A DNA stretch of 64,000 nucleotides from Liriodendron chinense. Its lineage: Eukaryota; Streptophyta; Magnoliopsida; Magnoliales; Magnoliaceae. Position 1 is the first letter of the stretch, and each line of letters begins with the position of its first letter. The translations under genes and the position numbers were made by a program. The notes under the pieces were generated by a model. The model saw only the letters and a program-made list of their open reading frames with translations, searched no databases and was not told where the DNA came from. This document shows, piece after piece, positions 40,986 through 52,712 of this stretch. Location of the stretch: assembly GCA_003013855.2 (NCBI GenBank), contig ML058469.1, forward strand, positions 4,650,001-4,714,000, in the 5' to 3' direction.

Positions 40986-41912
40986 CTTTGAAGACTAAAT
41001 AAAATGAATAGCTTGAACTTGTATTTTTTATTTATCGACATGGTTAATATATACAGTAGTTGCACAATGTGTCTACACCCATTTTTAATGCAACGACGTG
41101 GACCAATAGAAAGTCACCAGGTGTCGATACTATGAGTTCGATGTTGGTAGAATAATATTCACGCCCAAGGATATTTTTCATGCCTTAAACTTCAGCAATA
41201 CATCTTATGTTATTAATGCGGTAGCACAAAATCATGCGCATGCCTTTAAGAGAGTGAAATGTTGAATGACACAGTTGTAATCCGTGTGGCGCATCATTAA
41301 GGTAATGAACCTAGCACGTCTATAAAAAAAATATATAGAAGGAAAGAATCATATCACGAATTTGGTTATAATACACTCGGTAAGGCCATCTCTCGCAACC
41401 TTTTTAAAATGGGAGATCTTTCCATAATGTTTAAAGGTCTCACGATGATCACGATGATTCTGAATATTCAAAGATCGAACCAATATTTGAGCAGATTAGT
41501 TGCAATACGAACTCAATATATAAGCATATGGATATCAATAGATTTGACCCAAATCAGGATGGATCCGAAATCAAAAGAATAGGAGAGTTTAAGCTGGTGG
41601 ATTTGGTCTCACCAGTTCTATGGTCAGAAGTGACAGGATGAAAGCAATGGTGGAAATGGCCATGATCAGTTCATTCAGCTGCAACAATGACTTGATCGGT
41701 TTGAAATCCGGATAAAAATGGTAGAGATGCTCTAATTGAGCTCAAATCTAGATGCAGTAGGGTCCAATAGGAAAGAATCTACATAAAAGTCTATATTTGA
41801 AAATCAACAATTTAATATTTACAGAGATCTCCCTCTTCGGATTACTAGTCGTAGCCACAAAGGATTCCGAAATAACAAGGAAGCCCAACAAGGGTTTTGC
41901 CACCTTGAAAAT
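40986..41912. other. No recognised feature
   Basis: AT-rich, no coding signal. The segment adjoining 41,913 could be leader sequence of the antisense LTR element that follows, but no convincing primer site is seen. Confidence 0.35.
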
Positions 41913-44046
41913 TGTTCACAACCTCAAGTGTAGAGTCGCGATGTAGTAATAATTCGGTAAGACCGAGATCGTTTTCAATGATTTATGTAGGTGTTCACAA
42001 AATTTTCTAAAATAATCTAGAATTGGGATTAGATTAAGAAACTAAATCTGAAAACTAAAATTGAATTGGTGATTTAAAATAATAAAGTAAAAAAGGAATA
42101 AAATCAATATGCTAAAGACACTAGAGTGTCAATGATCCACTTATAGCTATTTCCAATTAATTAATTCAATTAGATTTCAATTTATCTTAACTGGAATTAG
42201 AGTATCCTATCCAGCCGGAATATGGAGCAGTTAAATCATAAGATCAATATGAGATAACTAAAATATTCATCAATAATAGTTTCCTCTTCCCAAGCTTAGG
42301 TATTAGGCGTAGAGAATTCAATTCCTTGAACTATACAGGCCAAACCTTATTCAAATCAAGTAAAATTATAATCATAACCTTTCTCTAATCATGTCACTAG
42401 ATTAAAGGTAGAACCACAATCTGAATTTTAATCAAACTATAATTGATAAAAAATTTCATTCATCACAAAATTCATAAAAATATGAACTTAGTTTTGAAAT
42501 AGTTTTGACATTAAGATTTATGTTATAGAACATAGGGAATTCAAGGCATCTACCATGCCCATATTCTATAGTAGATCAATGAACTATACAGGTCTAAAAA
42601 ATGTAAAACAATTAAGAAACTAGTTTAAGAACCTCTAAGCATCAAAAGAGCCCGGAGTTATCTAAAGATCAAGGAAGAACTAGAGTTAGAACTTCATTCA
42701 AACTAGAATTAAACTATGTTCATCATTAAAGCATAAAGAGAAAACCTATATGAAATCAACTCATAAAAAATAAGCTACAAGTTTCACCTCTTGGCTCTAG
42801 TTAAAAGGTGTTAGTTCATCTGTAACATTATTAAATTAAAATCTCTAAGAAAAAATATCAAAAAAATTATAACTAGAAGAAAATTCTAAAAGCTTTAATT
42901 AAAACTCTTTTTCCGAGCCTCCATTTCCTTCATTCCCTATAAGAGAGAGAGGTCTTATATTTGTAATGCAAACAAAAAATCAATAGCATAACAGATTTTG
43001 TTTAGCTTAAAACGAGAAAACCAATGGTCGAATTGCCTTGAAATTTTAGTTATAGATTTTCTGAATATGTACTCCTCATGGACGGTTTAGATCTTTACAA
43101 TTATCCCTTGAGTAGGCCCATGAATCAGAACAATGACTGCATCTCCAAATTGCACAATTCAGACACGTGCAAAACCAGTCATCTTGTGATCGAAAATACA
43201 AAGCGTACAGAGGTCGGATTGGTCTCAAATTTAAAATATTAGTATAAAACTTCTTCCTCTACATGATAGACGGTTCAAATTATCCAACACTATTTCAGAA
43301 TGTGGTCCAAAAATTAAAATATTTAGGGCTTTTTATAAAATTTGTGCAGTCGGAATCTTTAAGGATTGTTCATATTTCTTCAACTGGTACGATCAAATCA
43401 CATATTCTTTAAAATGAAACTTTATGATTCTACAAACATTGATGTACTCTAGAAGATGGTCGACTTGAATTCTTCATATCATGAGTGATGGGCCACCTGG
43501 ACCGTTCCCAAGTAATTCTGTGAAATTAGAAAACTTTCTAAACTGTTCATCTTGTTTCGACTGCCATGGTCAATCCGTAGCTCGGATTGACGTGAAACTT
43601 GTTGGGTTTTTTCGGTATCGAGCCGATCTTCGACATAGATGGATTGGATATTTTAGATTCATCAAGTTGAGCCCCATAAACAAGCTCGAAAATTCAAAAA
43701 CAAGATTAACATTATATTTCTTATTTCTACTTGAAATCTCAAAATGGAAACATCTTGTTTCCTATTTTCTCTTTAAAACTCCAAACCGTCAGCCGCTTAT
43801 TTCCCTTTCTCTTTTTGTTTCTTTATTTAAATCTTTATTTCTTATTTTAATAACCATAATCCAAATCGTTCATGTGGTGGTCCACCTTGCAGATGAACAT
43901 TTGTTCCATATTGAGCTCCTTTTCATTCACATCTCTCATTTACTCCTACAATCACAAAAACACATGAAAGTCAGTTCTTAAACACATTATTTTATGCAAT
44001 TAAATCATGGAATTGGGGATAAATATGTACAATTCAAGGTTTAACA
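41913..44046 (-). repeat. Athila-like LTR, antisense (~2.1 kb)
   Basis: On the plus strand it begins TGTTCACAACCTCAAGTGTAG, then CGATGTAGTAATAATTCGGTAAGACCGAGATCG. This is the inverse of the 3' end of the Athila LTR at 54,190-54,253 (ACCTCGGTTTTACTGAGATTATTACTACATTGCAACCC). It also keeps the GATCCACTTATAGC motif and ends GGTTTAACA. Large parts in between are diverged or different, and no clean 5-bp duplication is visible. The 166-codon plus ORF at 43,481-43,981 lies in this LTR and shows no domain. Confidence 0.6.
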
Positions 44047-45404
44047 ACAACCTATAAAAGGAACACATGGTGAAGTTCTCAAGGCTCACAATAAACATAA
44101 TTTATCCATCTTTTACATTTATATTAGCATAGTTTAGCCTAGTCTTAATATGGATCACTATTGTTTAGTGTCATCGCTATAGTACCATAGGATTAGATTA
44201 AATGTCTGCAACCTTACATTGTTAGATCCTAATCAATTTCTCAAGAGATCAAATTCTCTGGTCACATCGCACTGACTATTCACCTCGATCATCTATTCGT
44301 AAAGAAGGATCAGGTATTTATCTTTCATTTTTATTTTATTCTCTAATTTGTTCCGTACTCTATCGATTATAATGAGCTTCATTCATATATTAATAAAGTC
44401 AATGTGTTTAATTTACTTGTTCATCTTTGTTCTTTTGATAAATACACTAATTGCAATTATTGGTGAAATAAAAGCTATTGACATAAGGTAAAAAGAATTC
44501 ATCAGGAAGGACTCACCAATCATCATTACCCTTTTGTAACTCGCTTGATCATCGATCACAACCGGTGGTTGGAACGACAGTTGGGTTTTCAAATTTGGTC
44601 TTATGCAGTCATTTCAACATGAGGTTTACTAGCATTCAATCAAATATGAAGTCGAATATAACTCTGACATATCCACATTTCCTAATTGAACACGCAAACA
44701 GAATACATGCTTTCAATCACACATGTGTCCTCGTGTTTGATTGAATTGCACGAACACAACATGGGAGTTACATAATATAGTTAATGCTTAACCATTATCA
44801 CACATGAATTTTAAAGTTTAAATTGTAGGTTCTATATGTTAGCATTAATGGGTCATACATGATATTTGGCATCGAGGTAATGGAATAAATGGTTTGGATT
44901 AGCCAAATGGGCATTAGTTGGGGCTTACAAGGGTGGCGTATACATGGTTAAAGTAGGTCTCCTCGATTATCATATACAGCCCTCTTTAAGAAAGTTGCAT
45001 TTTTTTACACATACTCCCCACACACACCCATGCACGCATACCCCCGCACTCACATCATAGTGGGATTTCACCATCTATGGGAACTCAAATCCCAGCCTTA
45101 TGTTAAAACTCGTAGGAGTTTACTACTGAGGCAATGACTCGCTTTAAAAAAGTTACATTTGAATGAAAATTTTCCTCTTTGTATGGGGGGAAGAGGCATT
45201 AATAATGAGGAATTCGACAATGAAAAAAAATCTTCTACTATAAACCAACCATATAAAGCAATAACACCAGTCTCATCTTCCCTCATCTAACTCAAGCTTA
45301 TAAAACTCCCATTTTTAGAAAGATGAGAATGAGCATAAGGTCGAGGGCATCATCCCCTTCTCTATCGAACTCCAATTATAACATTAATGGCAAATCAAGC
45401 AAGT
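44047..45404. other. Intergenic; no gene seen
   Basis: AT-rich with a CACACACCCATGCACGCATACCC stretch at about 45,020. Short ORFs only. Confidence 0.35.
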
Positions 45405-45409
45405 ACCAT

Positions 45410-46957
45410 TGTTCCATCACCTCAAGTGCAAGGCTGCAATGTAATAATAATTATTAGTAAGACCGAGGTCGATCCTCAGGGATTGTCGTAACAATTCTAA
45501 ACTTTATAACTAAGATGGACTAAATTCGAATTTGTATTGAGAATGGAATTTAATAACATAAAACTATCTACTTTAAACTTAAAGTAGGGAATTAAGCACT
45601 AGAGCATCAAGGATCCACTTATAATCATTCACAGTGCCAATTCAAACCATTCAAGCCAATAACTTAATCGGAATTGAAGTTCTATTATTATCCAATTGGA
45701 ATATAGAGCAATCAAATCATCACAATGCATCGAACATGGATGATTCGTCTATTGATATGGTTTTCTCATAACAACTAAGGCGTTGGGCATCTCTAGTCAC
45801 ACACTCCAATCCTTCACAAAACAATTGAGATCACATTCACGATTCTTCCTTAAGTCTTGTCATTATACTTCATTTAGAAGCATGAATTAAACTTCTATTA
45901 AACCAATATCAATACATGAACATCTATCTCAGATCAATCCCAAAGATAAAAATTCTTCTAGTTTAATTCTAGATAAGCACTTAGGAGACTTAGTTTGTAA
46001 GATCTCCTAGTATTCAACATATCATGATGGATCTAAGATATTTACAACCCATAATCCTATCAATCAACACCCCATTAAGCAATCTCAGTAATCAAAACAT
46101 CATATATAAAAGAAATCATAAGAGATAGAAGATTAACTAAAAATACTAACTTTATTTCAAACTTGAACTAGAAGTGTTATTCATTAAACCAAAAGTACTT
46201 GAACTAATTTGAATTAAGCATTGTAAACAACTAAAGCTTCACATCATAACCCTAGCTAAGAGGTTTAGCCAACCATCAATAGGTTAAATTAAAACTCAAA
46301 AGAAAAACTATTAAAAATATAGAAAAATCGAGTTTGGAGGAGTTGCAAATGCTCTACAATGATCTCCTTCAACTCTACCTCCCAAGCCTTTTTATGATGT
46401 GTTTAGATCTACTCATAGGTGTTCTGTTATAATTGAGAAGTCCCACCGACTCAGAAACTTTCAGAATTACATAACTACTTACGTAGCGCATGAAACTTCA
46501 AAACTTGAAGCATAAGCCGCTGGAATTTCTGAAAAATATACATGGCCAACCGGTCTTAATCGGTTGGACTGGTCTGGCAATCAGTCCAGCGAATTGAGGG
46601 AGGGGGCTGCCACATGGCCAACCAATCTTGACAGGTCGGACCCACCGTGTATGTCCAGCGTCTTCATAGCAAAGGGCAGCCTTGTGGCTGACCGGTCATG
46701 ACCAGTTGGACCCTTATTAGCTGCACTTCCTTTCTTTCTTTCTCTCTCTCTTCTCCTTGCTTTTTTCTTGTTCTCTTAGTCCATCTTCTATTATCTTCAA
46801 GAGGCTTCAAATGTGGTCTTTTAACCTTCAAATAGGTAAAGTCTCTCTCTCATACCTATAATTACAAAACATGCATTAGATAATCTTTTAAGCATATAAA
46901 TCATGCATATAATGTGATGAAATGGGGTTAGAATATGTGTAAATTAAGAGTTTATCA
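45410..46957 (-). mobile_element. Solo Athila-type LTR (1,548 bp), antisense
   Basis: Plus-strand ends are TGTTCCATCACCTC and AGAGTTTATCA, i.e. on the minus strand TGATAAACTCT...GGAACA. Flanks ACCAT (45405-45409) and ACTAT (46958-46962) agree in 4 of 5 bases. Length is nearly the same as the complete Athila 5' LTR (1,541 bp), and both ends, the AAGACCGAGGTCGA segment and the GATCCACTTATAATC motif match it. It contains ACCGGTC words (GCCAACCGGTCTTAATCGGTTGG, GACCGGTCATGACC). No internal domain remains, consistent with LTR-LTR recombination. Confidence 0.82.
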
Positions 46958-46962
46958 ACTAT

Positions 46963-48960
46963 TCTTGTTTAGATCTTTGCTCATGAATCGACACATGTTA
47001 ATCCAATCCTATTTTTCTTACATATGGTATTAAAACCTTTGTACACTAACAATGAACAATTTTGGTAGGTTCTTTTCACCATTGAAAACCCATGCATCTC
47101 CCAAACACTATACCCAAAATCACAAACAATACTTTGTAAGATGATAGAAAACTATAGAAATCAACATATGATCGGCCTTAAAAAAATGTTATAAATAAAG
47201 ATAAATTACATTATAGGGGTATCAGAGAACATCTGGAGCCAACTGACGATCCAGATCGGCTAAAAGTGATATGTAGAAATTAGATTCCTGTCGGGCATGT
47301 GGCGGTGATCCAAACCGATAGTAGGGTCACCGTGGCAATTGAGGTGGCCAAACCGTGTAGAAAAATGTGAGAAAAAGTACCAGAGAGAATCTCCAAAAAG
47401 TTCACTTATAAGCCCGCGACGGCTCTTATCACTCAGATGACCTTGAAAGCTTGCAATTAGATCACATCATCACCTTTGGGAAACCTCTATAAATATCAAG
47501 CTCCTCTTCCCCATTTGCAACAACGATCAATGATCGAAAACAATAACAAATATAATGAGGGGTTCTTGTAAGGGCACAGAGAATTTTAAGGCCTTAAAGC
47601 AATCTTCTTCTCCAAGTGATTTCCTCTGCTTTAAAAGGCTGTCAGTTTTCATATAGTTTATCGATTTGCAAAGTAGAGTTAGAATCAGGGACACCCAGTT
47701 AACTATTCTCATATAAAAGTGTTTGGCTTCCCTCTTTTTATTCTCACATTTCTAAAAGTTTATAAAAACATCCCACACACAGTATAACGACACTATATCC
47801 TTATCAATTTTCATCTCTCATTCTCTTTGCTTCATCTTTTGTCCACTTGGACAACTTATCTCCATAACACACCCAAAATTTTAAAAATTTAGAATCCCGC
47901 AAAGTAGATACTGCACTCAATGCAGGCAAAAAAGAGTGCCTAACCCTTTTCTTTTCCATCACCAAAGACGATAAAATCTTCGACCGTGCACCAATCGCAG
48001 GAGTCATTCAAGTTGCATAATCATCATATCTTTTTTCTCGCAAGAAATTCTACGATTTCTAGCAAGCTGTAGATCTTTAAGCTGATTTAGCTAGTGATGT
48101 CTCTAAAGCAAGCATTTTATTATCCAAGAGATAACACCACCCGGCCCCATCAATATTAAACAAGTAAAATGCTTAGAATAGAGTCATGATAGGCCGGACC
48201 GCACTACATGCGGTCAATGTTCCACGTATATAAGTGGTAAAAAACAACTGCTTGGATCTGTTGTATAATTCTTTAACAATGATAATTGTGGTAATAGTGA
48301 GTGTTACCACAAGTAGTCTGCATTTATAAACAATAACAATCATTTCCCTTCTAATCGACAATGTCAATGACAAGCATGCACGCCGCTGCCAGCTGTATCT
48401 ATACGCTCTACAGCCATTTGCAACTAAAAGTTGATTAGGAAAGATACCTTGCTAGTGGGCCTAAGAAGTTGGTTGGTTGTGATTAATGGGCCCAATTGAT
48501 CATACAACCTGAGTATTAAACATTATCACATCACCTCTTACTTGCTCATCGAGAAAAGCTTTGATACTCTTGAGGAATATTTTAAACAACAAGTAGACGT
48601 AGAAATTACAAATGACACATTAACTCAAATTAAATGGTTTAAATGTTGAGAGCTAAGGTAGAAGTAATACGACTCAAAATTAATGCCAGGTTAGTAAATC
48701 AGATATCATATTAATAATAAATATTCATTAGATAAAAAATTATATATCAAATGGTCCAATTTTAGTGAAGAACTAGACATAAATCATAGGCTAAGATTAT
48801 TCAAACAATTTATTTTCTAAGTTAGTGATTTATTTATTTTTTATTTTACACCATAATTGAGTCATTATTACTTACATCAGTAATTTCCTTCTAGACGCCT
48901 CCACTTGATGTTGATAGGTAGTGTGTTTGGAAAACTTATATACTAAAATTGAGAAAAGAA
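46963..48960. other. Intergenic; no gene seen
   Basis: AT-rich with short ORFs only. A TGGTATTAAAACC word at about 47,024 and GGTATCAGAGAAC at about 47,219 look like copia primer sites but have no LTR or gag beside them. Confidence 0.4.
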
Positions 48961-49411
48961 GTCATGGTACGTCAAAAATTTGTGGTACCCACAATTATGT
49001 ATGTGTCTAATCCACGCCATCTATCCCTTTTACCTGCTTATTTTAGGGCATAAGACAAAAAAAAGGCAAATTCAAAGCTCAAGTGGACCACCTCATAAGA
49101 AATAGAGAGAATTAAAAGTCTACCATTGAAAACTTCTTAGAAGCCATAAAATTTTTGGATTAAGATCATATTTGTATTTACCTTCATATTCTGTATGATC
49201 TTATAAATAGGTTGGATGATAGATAAACCTATGGGCCCTAGGAAGGCTTCAATTTTGAACAGTGAACGTCATTATTCCCCCTGTTCATGTGGTGTGGTCC
49301 ACTTGAGGTTACACTATGCCTCATTTTTCCAACATATACTGTAAAGTGAGATAGTAAGATGAATGGATAGCATGGATAATAGAACACAGTGAGACCCATA
49401 TATTTCAATGG
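48961..49411. mobile_element. Foldback element of the 8898-9687 family
   Basis: Left arm TTTGTGGTACCCACAATTATG, CACGCCATCTATCCC, TATTTTAGGGCATAAG and AAAGCTCAAGTGGACCACC. The centre has AGGTTGGATGATAGATAAACC and GGGCCCTAGGAAGGCTTC, as in the element at 8,898. The right arm is GTGGTGTGGTCCACTTGAGGTT to GAATGGATAGCATGGATAATAG. About 450 bp, without the 260-bp duplication. No ORF. Confidence 0.75.
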
Positions 49412-51436
49412 TACACAATTCTCATCCATGTAAGTTAAAATTTCGACGTGTAATAAGAAATTCTCTCTTTTCTAAATGTGTGGTGAAAGTAATGATGTAT
49501 TGTTTACACATATTTACCTCGTAATTGGAAAATACAAACATCCCTTTAGACTTTTCAAAATAGGCACTGCAATTTAAATAGTTTAATAAATGCCACATAT
49601 ACAAGACTTAAACGGGTTATATATTGAGCATTATATGTTGCCTCATGATGAAAACCCTTAAAAAGTCTCATGCCCCTTAGCCTCTCTATCTATTAAAAAT
49701 GAATTGATGCTTTTGTCAAAGCATGATGGATGGTATACAAGTAGTTAGAAATTCATGATATTACATTAGACTAATCTGAACTTAACTATCTAAATTGTTT
49801 AACATGAAATCAAGGTACTCTGGCTTAGTACCACCAAATATTAGATTTTTAAACATTTATTTAACTATTAAATGAAAATATCCAATAGCTTATTCAGAGA
49901 ACTTGTGCCCTACATAGCAGAGGCTTAGAGTGTCCAAACAATATGATATTTTGAAATATGAGTTAAAAGCATCAAGGCTAATAATTTGGATGGTTTATAA
50001 GGAGTATGTGCATGAAAGATGTATGCAATCTCCAATCGAGGGATATGATGAATTGTAAAATAAGGTCATTCACGTGTGTTTGAGATAATACTCAATTTGA
50101 GCTCAATTTAATTATTGATTTATTATCAGATTTGAGCCTATTTTTTTTTATTTATTCATATTTGAATTTAGACAATTCGTAGGTAATAATTTTAGTTCAA
50201 AAGGTATGATCCAGAGTTAAACCCACAATGTAGTATACTCGTAGATCTATTTATGACTAGTTGAAATTGTTCAATCATTAGGTTACGATGGTTAATATAT
50301 TTAATAACTTTTGTCTCATCATCAAGTGACTAATTTTCATCTTGTAATCTAAACATGCATATTTTTATCATGAAGTCTATGAATTAATTATCTACATCAA
50401 ATTTGGTATGTAATTATAGATGAATTTATTCAATTATATTACTACACTTTTATTAAATTGAATAGAAATAAGATAATTAATTACATACTAATTAAAGATT
50501 TAAGTATAGATTAATTCATAGTGTAAGTCATTCATACCTAATTATGATCCTAGTCAAGGGCAATGGACACATTTATGGTGTTGTGTCCATCCAGACATGA
50601 AAGGTTCATAGTTCGTTAAAATGGCTTATGCAAGTAATAGATAGGATTAGATCCTAATTTATAGAGTTGGTGGGTAAAATTAGTTTTGTATTCCACCAAA
50701 GTGATCGTGACTAAGGATGCCCATCAGTTCTTAGAATCAAATGATATGACATACGTGTCATGTGCTAGGGACATTAAGATGATATTTTTCTTCAAATAGG
50801 TGGTGCTCGACCCAAATGAGTTTGTCTTCTGGTGGGAGCCAAATAGGGTATTGATTGGATGGTGTTGGCGACACGAGATCAAAAGGTTCATCTTACCATA
50901 GGGTCATTTGGACTTGTGTTGTTGGCATTCAACTATCCTCATAATGTGAAAACCAATTGCATGTTGTGATCTCAGCCTAAAGAAAATGATCGTAATAATA
51001 CATTAGGTTCCATATCACCTTTGATGTTTAGGCCTAATCATCCTAAATGATTTAATCGACCGCCTCATCGATTAGATAAATTATTAACATAATAAAGTGT
51101 TTAATTCATACTTAAATTAATAGGGTTTAATTTTTAATGTAAGTTTTTGTACTTTTATGTCATAGTTATGAATATTGGATCGCTTATCTCTCAATAAAAA
51201 AATATTCATTTCCTTACAAGCTATAACTTCGTAAAATAAAGGCACTTGAAATCACCCCTGTATGTAACAATATTTTAGACATGGCTTTAAAAAATGAATA
51301 GCCCCTTAAGTCTACTAATTAAAATCATGCCATTAATATAGTTAAGTATGATAAGTGAAAGCGTACATCTAGGTTAAGTCTAAAGATTATTAAATATTCA
51401 ATTCCAAAAACTTATAATGAAGGTATATCCGAGAAA
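49412..51436. other. Intergenic; no gene seen
   Basis: Very AT-rich. No recognised coding or repeat signal beyond short low-complexity runs. Confidence 0.4.
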
Positions 51437-51880
51437 GAGAATGTGAAGAAATTCCTAAACAAAATTAAAAAAATATTAACTAAATTCGATCACGCAGAGA
51501 TGACAATGATTATTAGCAAACCCATATCCTTTAAATATAATAACGATGGGAATATAAGAAATCACATTATAAAGATTTTTAATCTTACATCTAGGCTTAG
51601 AGTGTTCTAATTGAATAGACCTCACAACTTCATGATTTATCACCTCATTCTTTCTCTTCCATCTAACTTTAACACGTTAAAGGTAAATTACAATATACAA
51701 AATGAAAAACATATATTAATTAAGTTGTATCGTATGCAAAAAAAAAGACTTAAGCTAAAGTGACATGAGAGTGCTTACATCGTATATCCTTCTTAAGAAA
51801 ATAATTTCAAGAAAAGAAACAATGAAGTCTAAAAATAAATAAGAAAGTAAAAGGTAGTAGCTAATTGCTGAAATTAGGTG
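51437..51880 (+). pseudogene. Decayed copia gag fragment
   Basis: One frame reads ENVKKFLNKIKKILTKFDHAEMTMIISKPISFKYN, then GNIRNHIIKIFNLTSRLRVF, stop, then LNRPHNFMIYHLILSLPSNFNTLKVNYNIQNEKHILIKLY. This is the conserved UBN2-type gag of plant copia (helix-rich FL-x-I, GNIR-HI, LPSNFNTLKVNYN). It is a different, older family from the element at 34,902. No zinc knuckle or pol follows. Confidence 0.75.
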
Positions 51881-51889
51881 CGTTTAATA

Positions 51890-52278
51890 TATGTTGATTA
51901 TAAGGTTCTCGATCGATCAACCAGCCTGGTCAATTGATCAAATTTTTCCGATATTCTTAGTTTACTTGCTAGATAATTTTGACCATGTTCAATCAATCAA
52001 ACACGAAACCTCGATCGATCGACCATTCCATCGATGTCACTCAAATGATCGATACTTAGATCGACGACACAATCAGTTTTATATAATTGCACGATTTTAT
52101 TTTATATTCTGTGTGTAACGTTATATATATGGGTGTAATACGGGATTAGGGTAGAACAGGGAGAGCTAATTCATTTCTAGGGGTTTGGAAGAGAGGAGGT
52201 TAGGATTTTTCACATTTGTAAGCTGATTTCATCTTTTGTACTTTCATTTTTTTAACACCAAAAAGGGTAACAAGTGAT
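51890..52278 (+). repeat. Probable LTR fragment next to the gag remnant
   Basis: Contains palindromic GATCGATC words (51,908-52,070), a TATATATATGG site at 52,121-52,131, then TGTAATACGGGATTAGGG and GGGGTTTGGAAGAGAGGAGG, which look like an LTR promoter and leader. Ends were not fixed. If it is the 3' LTR, pol has been deleted. Confidence 0.4.
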
Positions 52279-52712
52279 TGTTATAATTAGAAAATGCTCA
52301 AGGTAGTTTTCTTGTGTTTCGTTGTTCTAGGGGAGTTCTGATTAATAAAAACATTCATAGACAATCACAAACAATTACAAAAGTACATAAAGAGGAGATA
52401 TCGTAAGGCGAATTTTATTCAAGAGATTCTGTAATCTTGTATATTCTAGGCCGTGAAGTGGCACGAGCCCTTAATTATATCAACGGTTGATCACCCTTGA
52501 TTAAAAGGTAAAAGACCTTCAGAGGCTATGGTCTTAGAGTTCGCGGTCGTAGAAACCAAATTGCATGTTTTGCTATAGACTGAGCCATTATTTTGGGCAG
52601 GTCGGATACCTATGTCCCATGTTCTTTCGGGTGTTCAGAGTTGAGAGACAGTCAGGGTTTATTAGTCAAGTCATGTAACTTTGGGCCTGCGCCTGTTATG
52701 AGAACATGTGAC
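52279..52712 (-). repeat. Antisense LTR fragment, same family as the solo LTR at 61102-62962
   Basis: Reads as the inverse of 62,540-62,962: TGTTATAATTAGAAAATG for the LTR end, then ACATTCATAGACAATCAC, GAGGAGATATCG-AAGGCGAATTTTATT, GGCCGTG, GGCACG-GCCCTTAATTA and GTCAGGGTTTATTA. It stops at GTGAC (52708-52712), which is exactly where the Athila LTR begins; the intact copy has GGTGACC at that point. Confidence 0.8.

Noticed and set aside
43481..43981. 166-aa plus ORF
   Set aside because: Hydrophobic low-complexity product lying inside an antisense Athila-like LTR; open by chance.
47020..47240. Copia primer sites (TGGTATTAAAACC, GGTATCAGAGAAC)
   Set aside because: No LTR end immediately upstream and no gag downstream; the words are short enough to occur by chance.
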